Positions 54,760 to 63,774 of a DNA stretch of 64,000 nucleotides are shown piece after piece (position 1 is the stretch's first letter; every line of letters starts with the position of its first letter). The DNA comes from Streptomyces griseus subsp. griseus. Lineage in GTDB: Bacteria > Actinomycetota > Actinomycetes > Streptomycetales > Streptomycetaceae. Position numbers and translations under genes: made by a program. Where the stretch lies: NCBI RefSeq assembly GCF_000720255.1, contig NZ_JOJE01000010.1:62001-126000 (forward strand). Reading direction: 5' to 3'. The notes below the pieces were generated by a model. The model was not told where the DNA came from. It did not search any database and saw only the letters and a list, made by a program, of their open reading frames with translations.

Positions 54760-55389
54760 TCACTTCTCCGCGAGGACCGGGTCGATCATCGAGCGCAGCC
54801 TGTCCTCGCTGAGGGCGGCCAGTGAACGGGCCGCGATCTTCCCGCTCCGGTCGAGGACGAGCGTGCTGGGGATCGCCTGCGGGTTGAGCGTGCCCTTCTG
54901 GAATCGGAGGATCAGCTTGCTGCTCGGGTCGTACAGGCTGGGGTACGTGACGCCGTACTGCTTCTCGAAGGCGAGGGCGCTCCCGACCCGGGCGTCGGCG
55001 ACGTTGATGCCGACGAACTGCACGCCCTTGCTCCGGACGTCCTTGTAGACCTTCTCGAAGTTGGGCGCCTCGGCGCGGCACGGGGCGCACCAGGAGCCCC
55101 ACACATTGAGGACGACGACCTTGCCCTTGAAGGAGGCGACGTCGAGCTGCTTGCCGTTGATGGTCTTGCCGGAGAGGTCGGGGGCCTGGGCCCGCTCACC
55201 CTTCTCGGCGGTCGCGACGCCGTCCTTGCCCATGACGAAGTTGGTGTCGCCGCCCCCGCCCGACGTACCGCCCGAACCGCATGCGGCAAGAGTCAGCGCG
55301 GCGACCGCGGCACCCGCGGTGAGCAGGGCGGCGCGGGGCGAGCGGATCCAGGTGGTCGAGCTCAGGGGGGCGCGGCTGGCGGCACTCAT
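54760..55389 (-). CDS. TlpA/ResA-like thioredoxin-fold lipoprotein
   Basis: Surface lipoprotein of 209 residues that likely reduces the CXXCH cysteines of apocytochrome c using electrons from CcdA. Signal peptide with lipobox LAACG; a thioredoxin domain with active site VWGSWCAPCRAEAP and the cis-Pro region NPQAIPSTLVLD. Directly upstream of ccdA, as in ResA systems. Confidence 0.93.
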   Translation of the reverse strand: MSAASRAPLSSTTWIRSPRAALLTAGAAVAALTLAACGSGGTSGGGGDTNFVMGKDGVATAEKGERAQAPDLSGKTINGKQLDVASFKGKVVVLNVWGSWCAPCRAEAPNFEKVYKDVRSKGVQFVGINVADARVGSALAFEKQYGVTYPSLYDPSSKLILRFQKGTLNPQAIPSTLVLDRSGKIAARSLAALSEDRLRSMIDPVLAEK

Positions 55390-55455
55390 GTGAAAAGTTT
55401 CGCATGCCCGTTCTGGGGATCTTGCACACCCCCCTTGCGGGCGGAAACCCGCATT

Positions 55456-56748
55456 TCAGGCGGCGTTCGGCGAGGCCCCTGAAGACGCCTTCGGGGTCTC
55501 CTGGAGGAAGGTCTTCCAGCCCCCGGCCGGCTGCTGCCCGACACCGAGGGTGCGCAGCTTCGCCAGCACCTCCGGCTTCTGTACGTCGATCCAGTCCACG
55601 AACTGCCGGAAGGAGACCAGGCGTACGTCCGCGCCCTTCTCCTTCTCCCGCGCGATGTGCTTGAAGGCCTCCTCGACGGCGTCCATGTAGATGCCGCCGT
55701 TCCACTGCTCGAAGTGGTTGCCGACGAAGAAGGGTGCGCGATTTGTCTCGAATGCCCGCTTGAAGCCGGATATGTACGCCTGGGCCGACTGCCTCCGCCA
55801 GCCCGGGTAGTTGGAGGGCGGCGCCTTGGTCGAGTTGACCGACTGGTTGGCGAGCATGTTGTAGTCCATCGACAGGACCTCGAAGCCACGTCCGGGGAAA
55901 GGTATCTGCTGCAACGGCAGGTCCCAGATCTCCTGCTTCTTCTGCGGCCAGACCTGGGTGCCTCCGGAGGAGGAGGCGTCGTAGCGCCAGCCGAGGGCGC
56001 GGGCGGTGGGCAGCAGGTTGGACTGTCCGAGGAGGCAGGGCGTGCGGGCGCCGACGAGTTCCTTGTCGTAGTCGAAGGGCAGGGACGGCAGATCGGTCCA
56101 GCCGGTGTTGGTCCGCCACTCCTTGACGAAGGCCTTCGCCTGGTCGATCTCGCTGCGCCACTGCTTCGGGGTCCAGTTGCCGACGGTGCCGCTGCCGGAG
56201 CAGAAGTGCCCGTTGAAGTGGGTGCCGATCTCGTGTCCTTCGAGCCAGGCCCGGCGGATGTTGGTCAGCGTCATCTTCACGTGCTCATCGGTGAGGTAAC
56301 CGATGTCGGAGGCGCCGCGCGGGTTGTTCGGCGGGTTGTAGAGCCGCTTCTTCGACTCCGGCAGCAGGTACAGCCCGGAGAGGAAGAACGTCATGCTCGC
56401 GCCGTGCTCCTTGGCGAGGTCCAGGAAGCGCGGGAAGAGACCGTTGCCGACCTCGCCCGCGCCGTCCCAGGAGAAGACGACGAACTGCGGCGGCTCCTGA
56501 CCCGGCTCCAGCGGCACGGGCTTCGCGGGCTGGTGGGGCTGCTTGCCGGTGAAGGAGGTGGAGCCGTCCCCGATGGGGCGGGCGGCCGGCGTCGGGCTGC
56601 CGGAGGGCTTGCCGGAACGGCCCTTTCCGGAACCGGCACTGTCCTTCGACCCGTCTGACGACGAAAGGCCGCCGCAGCCCGCGAGTCCTGCGGCGGCCGC
56701 GGCGCCGGCGCCGAGTCCGAGCATCCCCCTGCGAGTGAGAGCGCGCAT
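55456..56748 (-). CDS. polysaccharide deacetylase-like lipoprotein
   Basis: Product of 430 residues. The signal sequence has both a twin-arginine start (MRALTRRGMLGLG) and a lipobox (GLAGCG), so it is probably a Tat-exported lipoprotein. A Ser/Gly/Pro linker leads to a domain related to carbohydrate esterase family 4: VVFSWDGAGEV in place of TFDDGP, MTFFLSGLYLL, and HEIGTHFNGHF with the metal His pair. The changed first motif leaves catalysis unproven. It sits inside the hemL-ccs run, upstream of tlpA. Confidence 0.82.
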   Translation of the reverse strand: MRALTRRGMLGLGAGAAAAAGLAGCGGLSSSDGSKDSAGSGKGRSGKPSGSPTPAARPIGDGSTSFTGKQPHQPAKPVPLEPGQEPPQFVVFSWDGAGEVGNGLFPRFLDLAKEHGASMTFFLSGLYLLPESKKRLYNPPNNPRGASDIGYLTDEHVKMTLTNIRRAWLEGHEIGTHFNGHFCSGSGTVGNWTPKQWRSEIDQAKAFVKEWRTNTGWTDLPSLPFDYDKELVGARTPCLLGQSNLLPTARALGWRYDASSSGGTQVWPQKKQEIWDLPLQQIPFPGRGFEVLSMDYNMLANQSVNSTKAPPSNYPGWRRQSAQAYISGFKRAFETNRAPFFVGNHFEQWNGGIYMDAVEEAFKHIAREKEKGADVRLVSFRQFVDWIDVQKPEVLAKLRTLGVGQQPAGGWKTFLQETPKASSGASPNAA

Positions 56749-56912
56749 TGCTTCCCCGATTCGTACGTCCTCTGGTGGTCACCCCTTCAGAGGACGTGAC
56801 GAAGCGGGAGGTTCCTCGCGATCACCGCAAGTTCGCAATAATTTGTCACGAACGTGTCATAGAGGCACTCGAGTCGCGCCGCGCACGCCCCGAGTGCTCA
56901 CGAACCGGCCGC

Positions 56913-57596
56913 CTATGCCCCGAACGCCTTGCCCTGTCCCTTGACCGGCTTGGCACCGGCGAGGAGGTGGGCGGGGACGAGATCACGGGCCGGCTCGGTG
57001 TAGCCGACGGAGACGATCTTGTCACCCTGGTACGTGAACGTCGTCAGCGAGGCCAGCGTGCACTGCCGCTTGCGCGGGTCGTGCCACAGTCGGCGCCGCT
57101 CGACGTAGGACCGCACGATCCAGATCGGCAGCTGGTGACTGACCAGCACGGCCTCGTGCCCGCGGGCCACGTCCTTCGCCGCGTCCAGCGCCCCCTTCAT
57201 CCGGACGACCTGGTCGACGTACGGCTCGCCCCACGAAGGCTTGAAGGGGTTCGTCAGATGCTTCCAGTTGCCGGGCTTGCGCAGCGCGCCGTCGCCGACA
57301 CCGAACGTCTTGCCCTGGAAGACGTTCTCGGCCTCGATCAGCCGCTCGTCGGTCGCGAGGTCCAGTCCGTGCGCCTTGGCGATCGGCGTCGCGGTCTCCT
57401 GGGCCCGCTCCAGCGGGGAGGCGACGACGTGGGTCACATCACGGGAGGAGAGGTGCTCGGCGACCCGGTCGGCCATCTGCCGCCCGAGCTCGGAGAGGTG
57501 GTACCCGCCGAGACGGCCGTACAGGATCCCGTCCGGGTTGGCGACCTCGCCGTGACGCATGAGGTGGACGACGGTGATGTCCTTGTTGCTGGTCAT
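56913..57596 (-). CDS. histidine phosphatase family protein
   Basis: Phosphoglycerate-mutase-like phosphatase of 227 residues from ATG 57594-57596, overlapping the hemL stop (ATGA). The catalytic motif is [15 protein letters not shown], with a second Arg/Glu set in [11 protein letters not shown] and a second catalytic His in [10 protein letters not shown]. Small phosphorylated metabolite substrate unknown. Conserved next to hemL in streptomycetes. The much longer open frame upstream is a hemL shadow. Confidence 0.92.
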   Translation of the reverse strand: MTSNKDITVVHLMRHGEVANPDGILYGRLGGYHLSELGRQMADRVAEHLSSRDVTHVVASPLERAQETATPIAKAHGLDLATDERLIEAENVFQGKTFGVGDGALRKPGNWKHLTNPFKPSWGEPYVDQVVRMKGALDAAKDVARGHEAVLVSHQLPIWIVRSYVERRRLWHDPRKRQCTLASLTTFTYQGDKIVSVGYTEPARDLVPAHLLAGAKPVKGQGKAFGA

Positions 57597-58912
57597 GCCG
57601 CTGTGGCCTCCGCAGCCGCTCGGGCCGCCGCCGGGAGGGCGTCGGCGATCCGCTGGATGGCCCGCTCGTCGTGGGCCGTGGACACGAACCAGGACTCGAA
57701 CGACGACGGCGGCAGGTAGACGCCGTTCGCCAGCAGCGAGTGGAAGAAGGCGGTGAAGCGGAAGGACTCCTGCGCCTTGGCGTCCTCGTACGAACGCACC
57801 GCCCGGTCCGTGAAGAAGACGGAGAACATGTTGGAGGCGCTCTGCACGGCGTGTGCGACGCCCTCCTTGGTGAGCGCCTCGGAGACGAGCGCCTGGATCC
57901 GCTCCGACACGTCGTTGACCTTGGCGTACGCGGCGTCGTCGAGAAGGCGCAGCTGGGCGAGCCCGGCGGCGGTGGCGACCGGGTTCCCGGAGAGGGTGCC
58001 GGCCTGGTAGACGGGCCCGGCGGGCGCGAGGTGCGCCATCACGTCGGCGCGGCCACCGAACGCGGCCGCGGGGAAGCCGCCGCCCATGACCTTGCCGAAG
58101 GTCATGAGGTCGGGCCGGACCCCGTCGATCCCGTACCAGCCGGCGCGGCTGGTACGGAAGCCGGTCATGACCTCGTCGGAGATGAACAGCGCGCCGTTCG
58201 CCCGGCAGGCGTCCTTGAGCCCCTGGTTGAACCCGGGCAGCGGCGGTACGACGCCCATGTTGCCGGGCGAGGCCTCGGTGATCACGCAGGCGATCTCGCC
58301 CGGGTGCCGGTGGAAGGCCTCCTGCACGGCCTCCAGGTCGTTGTACGGCAGCACGATCGTGTCGCCGGCCTGGGCACCGGTGACGCCCGGAGTGTCGGGA
58401 AGCGCGAAGGTGGCGACGCCGCTGCCCGCGGCGGCGAGCAGGGAGTCGACGTGTCCGTGGTAGCACCCGGCGAACTTGATCACCTTGGACCGCTGGGTGA
58501 AGCCGCGGGCGAGCCGGATCGCCGACATGGTGGCCTCGGTCCCGCTGGAGACGAGCCGCACCTGCTCCACGGGCTCCACCCGCGCGACGATCTCCTCGGC
58601 GAGCGCGACCTCGCCCTCACCCGGGGTACCGAAGGAGGTGCCGCGCGCGACGGCGTCCTGCACGGCGGCGATGACCTCGGGGTGGGAGTGCCCGAGGATC
58701 ATGGGCCCCCAGGAGCAGACGAGATCGACGTACTCCCGGCCGTCCGCGTCCTTCAGGTAGGGACCGGTACCCGACACCATGAACCGGGGCGTACCGCCCA
58801 CGGCACGGAAGGCGCGTACCGGGGAGTTCACGCCACCCGGTGTGACGGCGGCCGCACGGTCGAATAGAGCCTGCGACACAGGCGCTTCGTATGTATAGGG
58901 CAGTTCGCTCAT
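57593..58912 (-). CDS. hemL: glutamate-1-semialdehyde 2,1-aminomutase
   Basis: PLP enzyme making 5-aminolevulinate, precursor of heme and of the cytochromes matured by the genes downstream. It has 439 residues. [10 protein letters not shown] is the N-terminal signature; [11 protein letters not shown] holds the PLP aspartate; [19 protein letters not shown] holds the Schiff-base lysine. [12 protein letters not shown] replaces the commoner EPVAGNMG. ATG at 58910-58912. Confidence 0.96.
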   Translation of the reverse strand: MSELPYTYEAPVSQALFDRAAAVTPGGVNSPVRAFRAVGGTPRFMVSGTGPYLKDADGREYVDLVCSWGPMILGHSHPEVIAAVQDAVARGTSFGTPGEGEVALAEEIVARVEPVEQVRLVSSGTEATMSAIRLARGFTQRSKVIKFAGCYHGHVDSLLAAAGSGVATFALPDTPGVTGAQAGDTIVLPYNDLEAVQEAFHRHPGEIACVITEASPGNMGVVPPLPGFNQGLKDACRANGALFISDEVMTGFRTSRAGWYGIDGVRPDLMTFGKVMGGGFPAAAFGGRADVMAHLAPAGPVYQAGTLSGNPVATAAGLAQLRLLDDAAYAKVNDVSERIQALVSEALTKEGVAHAVQSASNMFSVFFTDRAVRSYEDAKAQESFRFTAFFHSLLANGVYLPPSSFESWFVSTAHDERAIQRIADALPAAARAAAEATAA

Positions 58913-59298
58913 GACCTGCGACTTCTCCGACTTCTCGGACTCAGGTTGCCAAGTGACCTCCTCAGGGTAGGCCAGGGGCCGCGGGGGTCAGGGGCGAGCG
59001 GGACCGCCGACCGGCCGCCGAACCGGCTGAACCCGCTGCTGAACCGGCGCACAGTCCGCATAACGTGGTGGACAACCCGCAGCCCCACATGATCTGCGAG
59101 ACTGGCACCTGATACACGCAGCTCAACCGGGCCATGGTGTACAGAACCTTGCACCGTGGCTTCTTCAGGGCTGCAAAGATCCTGCGGGCAGGTGTTTCAA
59201 CGCACGTTTCGGCGGGCGACCGTGGGGGAGGTCACTGACACGATGATCGGGTTGCGCGGCGGGGGCCACGCGTCCTAAAAAAGCAGTCGGGTGGAGAT
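58913..59298. other. intergenic region between hemL and the 59.3-kb gene
   Basis: About 390 bp without a credible gene. It must hold the divergent promoters. A run of A (59276-59281) interrupts otherwise G+C-rich sequence just before the next start. No clear operator recognised. Confidence 0.45.
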
Positions 59299-59925
59299 AT
59301 GCATCGCGGTGGCGGACTGGGCGAGGGGACTGACGACCTGGGTCCTCGACGTGCCCGGCGGGGAAGGCACCGGCGCGACGCGGAGGACACGACCGAAGCA
59401 CGTCAGGCACACGGTGTACCGAGTGAGTCCGAGGGGCTGGACCGACGGGTCGAGCAGCTGAGGGCGGGGAGCAGGAATGGTGGTCGGGTGGGGGTGACGT
59501 ACAAGTACTTCGGCGCGCCGGACGGCGCGACCGCGGCCCGCGTCCCGATCTCGATGCGCCCCGAAGAGCTCGGCGGCGACGAGCTGGGCATGAACGGCAT
59601 GTTCACCAAGATCAAGCCGGAGACGATGGCCGCGATGGTGCTGACCGGCATCGAGGGTGTGCCCCTGCACAAGGTGCCGCCCCTGGAACTCGTGGTCCTG
59701 CACCCCGACTACGCCGTCGTGAAACTCCCCATGACCGTCGTGGACCCCCTCCGCGACATCGGCGAGGAGGCCGTCGGCGCCGCCGCCTTCATCTGGTCCA
59801 CCGTGCCGGACCGGGGCGGCCCGCGGGACGCGTTCAACGTGTACCAGCTGCTGCACGAGTGGCAGGACTTCTCGCACCGGCTGCATGAGGCGGGGCATCA
59901 GCCTTATTGCCTGGTGTGGCCCTGA
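59299..59925 (+). CDS. conserved hypothetical protein
   Basis: Product of 208 residues from ATG 59299, with GGTGGAG just upstream. The first 60 residues are charged and disordered (Arg/Asp/Gly-rich). A compact domain follows: VTYKYFGAPDGATAARVPIS, then LPMTVVDPLRDIGEEAVGAA. No signal peptide or membrane helix. It is next to hemL but divergent. Function not recognised. Confidence 0.72.
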   Translation: MHRGGGLGEGTDDLGPRRARRGRHRRDAEDTTEARQAHGVPSESEGLDRRVEQLRAGSRNGGRVGVTYKYFGAPDGATAARVPISMRPEELGGDELGMNGMFTKIKPETMAAMVLTGIEGVPLHKVPPLELVVLHPDYAVVKLPMTVVDPLRDIGEEAVGAAAFIWSTVPDRGGPRDAFNVYQLLHEWQDFSHRLHEAGHQPYCLVWP

Positions 59926-60104
59926 GCCGGGGTTTCGCTGGTTTCGGGCGGGGTTTCCGGACCTCGCCTCGGTCTTGTGCGGAGGCGAGCCTTCAGGCCG
60001 CCGGGGCGCATTGCTTTCGCTGGGGACACTGATATGCCCTGAGCTTCCGGAGCCGGGGCTTCCGTGAAGGTGGACCAGATCACCCTCGACGACGAACACT
60101 TCCG

Positions 60105-60612
60105 CGGCCCGGAAGGTCCTACGGATCCTGACCAGCTCAGCGGCCCCACTCGGTGGCGGCAGAGAGCGGTTGATGAGTTCGGCTGCCGTTCGGGCGTCGT
60201 CGACAGTGATGACGAAGCGGGTTCCACGGGTGAGTTCCAGCCACAGCGCGTCGCCCGCCCGCAGGGACACGGCCAGCGTGCCCGGTTTCCACCGGTAGCC
60301 CCAGCCGCCGATCTCCATCGGCCGCGTCCAGCGCGCCGACGCGCGCTCGATCCGGTCCATCGGGATGTGGCGGCGCAGGAAGGGCACGAGCACCGAGGCA
60401 ACCGTGACGCCCTCGGACGACACCGTCACCTTGATGCCGCCGGTAACAAGAAAAGCAGCCGCCGCCGCCAAGAGACTGACCGCCCGGGGCCTCGCCACGA
60501 AGACCGCGAACACGGCGAGCGCGATGGCCATGACCACGCCGACAGCGAGCATCCAGGACCGGCCGCTTGCCCTCGCCTTCATAGAACGAGGGCAGCAAGA
60601 TCCAGGAGGCAT
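60105..60612 (-). pseudogene. truncated DUF1648-like membrane protein relic
   Basis: The minus-strand frame shows two hydrophobic helices (WMLAVGVVMAIALAVFAVFV and AVSLLAAAAAFLVTGGIKVT). A C-terminal domain typical of DUF1648 proteins follows: HIPMDRIERASA, EIGGWGYRWKP and FVITVDDARTAAELINRSL. The usual N-terminal membrane half is missing and there is no good start. After LINRSL the frame has no stop and runs on for over 250 codons, antisense to the whole 59.3-kb gene. Both ends look lost. Boundaries approximate. Confidence 0.55.
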
Positions 60613-60747
60613 GATCCGGACACTTCACCCGCCGCACGTTCGCCACCAGGGCACCGCACACCGTGACAGGCTCGCCTGAAAAGTGGCGCGTCGCCGATCG
60701 GCACGGCACCTCGACTCATCGCGTCGAGGATGGCACCGTAAATCAGC

Positions 60748-62793
60748 GTGAAGCAGCTTAAAAGCGGACAAAGTAAAGGCGGGGTGCGCTGGCGGCTCGT
60801 GCTGGCGAGCACCACCATGCTCTTCGTCGAGTTGGCCCTGATCAGATGGGCGGGCGCCAACGTCGTCCATCTCAGCTACTTCTCGAACTTCATCCTGCTG
60901 GGATCGTTCCTGGGCATCGGCATCGGGTTCCTGCTCCCCGCCCAGGGCGGACAGTGGCTCAAACGCTGGACACCGGTCCCCCTCGCGCTCCTGATCATCC
61001 TGGTACGCGAGTTCCCGGTGCAGGTACGCCAGAGCAGCAACGAGGTCATCTACTTCACCGCCGTGAAGACCACCGGCCTCCCCGAGTGGGTGACACTGCC
61101 GGCCATCTTCCTGCTGACCGCGGTGATCATGGCGGGGATCGGCAAGATCACCGCCGATCTCTTCCGTCAGCTCCCCTCGCTCGACGCCTACCGCTACGAC
61201 CTGCTCGGCAGCATCACCGGATCGGCGTCCTTCGCCCTGCTGTCCTGGCTACGCGCCCCGTCGGTCGTGTGGGGCGTACTCGCCGCCGCGGCCCTGCTGG
61301 TCCTCGGAGGACGGCGCAACACGCTGCGGTACGGCATTCCCCTCACGGCGATGGTCGCCGCGCTGTTCATGGAGACGATCACGACCGGCATCTCCTGGTC
61401 GCCCTACTACAAGCTCGAGGTCCAGCCCGCGCCGACCACCACCCGGACCTATTACATCTCCGCCAACGGCGTCCAGCACCAGAGCACCGCGCCACTGCCG
61501 GTGCTGATGCGGCAGGACTCGCCCTATCGGACGGCGTACGACGAGACGCCCCGCAACCCGCACAGGCGCGTGCTGATCATCGGGGCCGGCAACGGCAACG
61601 ACGTGGCGGTCGCTCTCGCACACGGAGCGGAGCGCGTGGACGCGGTCGAGATCGATCCCCGGCTGCAGGAGATCGGCGCACAGCTGCACCCCGCGAGGCC
61701 GTACGACAACCCCAGGGTGCACGTCCACATCAACGACGGACGGGCCTTCCTGGAGCGCACGAAGACCAAGTACGACCTCGTCGTCCTGGCGCTCCCGGAC
61801 TCGCTGACGCTGGTGTCCGGTGCGAGCAACCTGCGCCTGGAGAGCTACCTGTTCACCAAGCAGGCGTTCGAGGCCGCGCGGGATCACCTGGAGCCGGACG
61901 GCGCGTTCGCCATGTACAACTACTACCGCAAGAGCTGGTTGGTCGACCGGTTCGCCGGAACCCTCGACGAGGTCTACGGCCACGCCCCCTGTCTGACGAC
62001 GTTCAAGAGGACCGCGGCCGTGCTGGTGGCCGGGATGACGCCCGCCGACCAGTCCTGCCAGAGGGTCTGGCAGGCCAGTGGCGCGGTCCCGGCCGCCGCG
62101 ACCGACGACCGCCCCTTCCCGTATCTGCTGCACCGGAGCATCCCCACGCTCTACCTGGGCGCGCTGGGCGGAATTCTGCTGGTGACCGTCCTGTCGGTGC
62201 GCCTGACCGGGGTGTCCGTCCGCAAGACGTTCCGGTACATCGACATGTTCCTGCTGGGCGCGGCCTTCCTGCTGCTCGAAACGAAGAACGTGATCGGCTT
62301 CGCGCTCTACTTCGGTACCACCTGGCTGGTCAACGCCCTCGTCTTCCTCGGTGTCCTGCTCGCCGTCCTCGCGGCGGTCGAGGTCCGGCGCAGACTGCGG
62401 CGGGTCAACCAGCCGCTGCTGCAACTCCTGCTCTTCGGCTCCCTGGCCGTGGCGTGGCTCGTCCCCGCCCAGGCCGTGCTCTCGCTGCCCTTCGCCGGCC
62501 GGCTCGCCGCCGCCATCGCCCTGGCCTTCGCCCCCATCTTCTGCGCCAACCTCATCTTCTCCGACCGTCTGGCGTCCGCCCCGGACCCGACCTCCGCGTT
62601 CGGTGCGAACCTGCTCGGCGCGATGACCGGGGGCGCGATCGAATACCTGGCCCTGGTGACGGGTTACCACGCGCTGCTGCTGATCGTGGCCGCCCTGTAC
62701 CTCGGGGCCTGCGTCGCCATGCGCTTCACCGGGCGCGGGCCGGGCGCGCAGGCACCGCGGGTGCCGGACGCGACGGTGAGAGCCAAGACCTAG
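60748..62793 (+). CDS. spermidine synthase-like multi-spanning membrane protein
   Basis: Product of 681 residues from GTG 60748. About six helices, then a cytoplasmic Rossmann domain of the spermidine-synthase/SAM class (RVLIIGAGNGNDVAVALAHG, VDAVEIDPRLQEIG, NDGRAFL), then about eight more helices. The strand where spermidine synthases carry DxSDP reads LVVLALPDSLTL, so the first acidic residue is missing. Aminopropyl transfer is therefore uncertain. The 5' end (KQLKSGQSKGG) is unusually AT-rich. Accessory region, downstream of a gene relic. Confidence 0.8.
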   Translation: MKQLKSGQSKGGVRWRLVLASTTMLFVELALIRWAGANVVHLSYFSNFILLGSFLGIGIGFLLPAQGGQWLKRWTPVPLALLIILVREFPVQVRQSSNEVIYFTAVKTTGLPEWVTLPAIFLLTAVIMAGIGKITADLFRQLPSLDAYRYDLLGSITGSASFALLSWLRAPSVVWGVLAAAALLVLGGRRNTLRYGIPLTAMVAALFMETITTGISWSPYYKLEVQPAPTTTRTYYISANGVQHQSTAPLPVLMRQDSPYRTAYDETPRNPHRRVLIIGAGNGNDVAVALAHGAERVDAVEIDPRLQEIGAQLHPARPYDNPRVHVHINDGRAFLERTKTKYDLVVLALPDSLTLVSGASNLRLESYLFTKQAFEAARDHLEPDGAFAMYNYYRKSWLVDRFAGTLDEVYGHAPCLTTFKRTAAVLVAGMTPADQSCQRVWQASGAVPAAATDDRPFPYLLHRSIPTLYLGALGGILLVTVLSVRLTGVSVRKTFRYIDMFLLGAAFLLLETKNVIGFALYFGTTWLVNALVFLGVLLAVLAAVEVRRRLRRVNQPLLQLLLFGSLAVAWLVPAQAVLSLPFAGRLAAAIALAFAPIFCANLIFSDRLASAPDPTSAFGANLLGAMTGGAIEYLALVTGYHALLLIVAALYLGACVAMRFTGRGPGAQAPRVPDATVRAKT

Positions 62794-62849
62794 CCGGGTG
62801 CGAAGTGGCCGCTGGGGTCGACGTGTCCAAGAGGCGAGGACGGCGGCCC

Positions 62850-62855
62850 TACGAT
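62850..62855 (+). promoter_or_regulatory. -10 box just before the restriction gene
   Basis: TACGAT ends 8 bp before the ATG at 62864 and no ribosome-binding site lies between, implying a leaderless or nearly leaderless mRNA. Confidence 0.45.
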
Positions 62856-62863
62856 CACTGTCC

Positions 62864-63757
62864 ATGGACTGGCTCGAGCGCACCGCGGGACTGCGGCAAT
62901 GGAGCAGGAGCGGGACGCGGGCTCCTCACAAGCCGCTGCTGTTCCTGTACGCCCTCGGCCGGTTCCAGGAGGACGCCGACGGCTCGTTGCGGTACAGCGC
63001 GGTGGAACAGGACCTGCAGCGGCTGCTGACCGAGTACGGGCCGCCCAACAGGACGACACCCGCCTACCCGTTCCACCACTTGGCCAACGACGGTGTGTGG
63101 GAAGTGCGTACCGACCGTGGGCCCGGCAGCCCCGGGACCGGGGTGCGGGACCTGCGGGACACGGGCGCCACCGGACGGCTCGCGCCCGACCTGCGAGCAG
63201 CGCTGCGACGCGAGCCGCCGCTGCTGGGCAGGATCGCGCGGCTCTTGCTCGACCAGCACTTCCCGCCCTCACTCCACGGCGACCTGTGCGAAGCCGTCGG
63301 CCTGGAACTGGAGCCCGCGGAGACCGAGCGGCTCCCGAGCGTGCGGCGACAACGGGACCGACGTATGCGAGAGCTCGTGCTGACCGCCTACGAGTACCGG
63401 TGCGCCTTCTGCGGTTACGACGGCAGGATCGGCGCGGTGCCGGTCGGGCTGGAGGCCGCGCACGTGCGGTGGTGGGCGTTCGGCGGCCCCGACGACATCG
63501 AGAACGGGCTGTGTCTGTGCTCGCTGCACCACAAGCTCCTCGACAAGGGTGTCCTCGGCGTCGGCGAGGGTGAGCGAATCCTGGTCTCGCAACGCTTCAT
63601 CGGCCACAGCCCCGCCGCCCGCGAGCACGTCACAGCCCTCGCGGGCCGTCCGCTGCTCGGCCCGCAGCCCGGTGCACGCTCCGTGGCGGCCGCCCACCGC
63701 GACTGGCACAGCCGTCAGGTCTTCCACGGCAGCCCACGCCCGGCCACCGCTGTCTGA
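62864..63757 (+). CDS. phosphorothioate-DNA type IV restriction endonuclease (SBD-HNH)
   Basis: Product of 297 residues from ATG 62864. The N-terminal half matches the sulfur-binding domain of ScoMcrA-type enzymes (APHKPLLFLYALGRF and PAYPFHHLANDGVWEV). The C-terminal half is an HNH nuclease: CAFCGYDG (Cys 180 and 183), AAHVRWWAFGGPDDIENGLC with the catalytic His, and SLHHKLLDKGVLG. Such enzymes cut DNA carrying phosphorothioate backbone marks from incoming elements. No dnd modification genes are in the window, as expected for a type IV enzyme. An upstream in-frame start at 62798 is less likely. Confidence 0.87.
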   Translation: MDWLERTAGLRQWSRSGTRAPHKPLLFLYALGRFQEDADGSLRYSAVEQDLQRLLTEYGPPNRTTPAYPFHHLANDGVWEVRTDRGPGSPGTGVRDLRDTGATGRLAPDLRAALRREPPLLGRIARLLLDQHFPPSLHGDLCEAVGLELEPAETERLPSVRRQRDRRMRELVLTAYEYRCAFCGYDGRIGAVPVGLEAAHVRWWAFGGPDDIENGLCLCSLHHKLLDKGVLGVGEGERILVSQRFIGHSPAAREHVTALAGRPLLGPQPGARSVAAAHRDWHSRQVFHGSPRPATAV

Positions 63758-63774
63758 TCCGCGCCGCGACCGGC

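Noticed and set aside
59275..60104. C-terminal extension of the DUF1648-like frame as a real protein
   Set aside because: Entirely antisense to the conserved 59.3-kb gene and without recognisable domains; best explained by stop loss.
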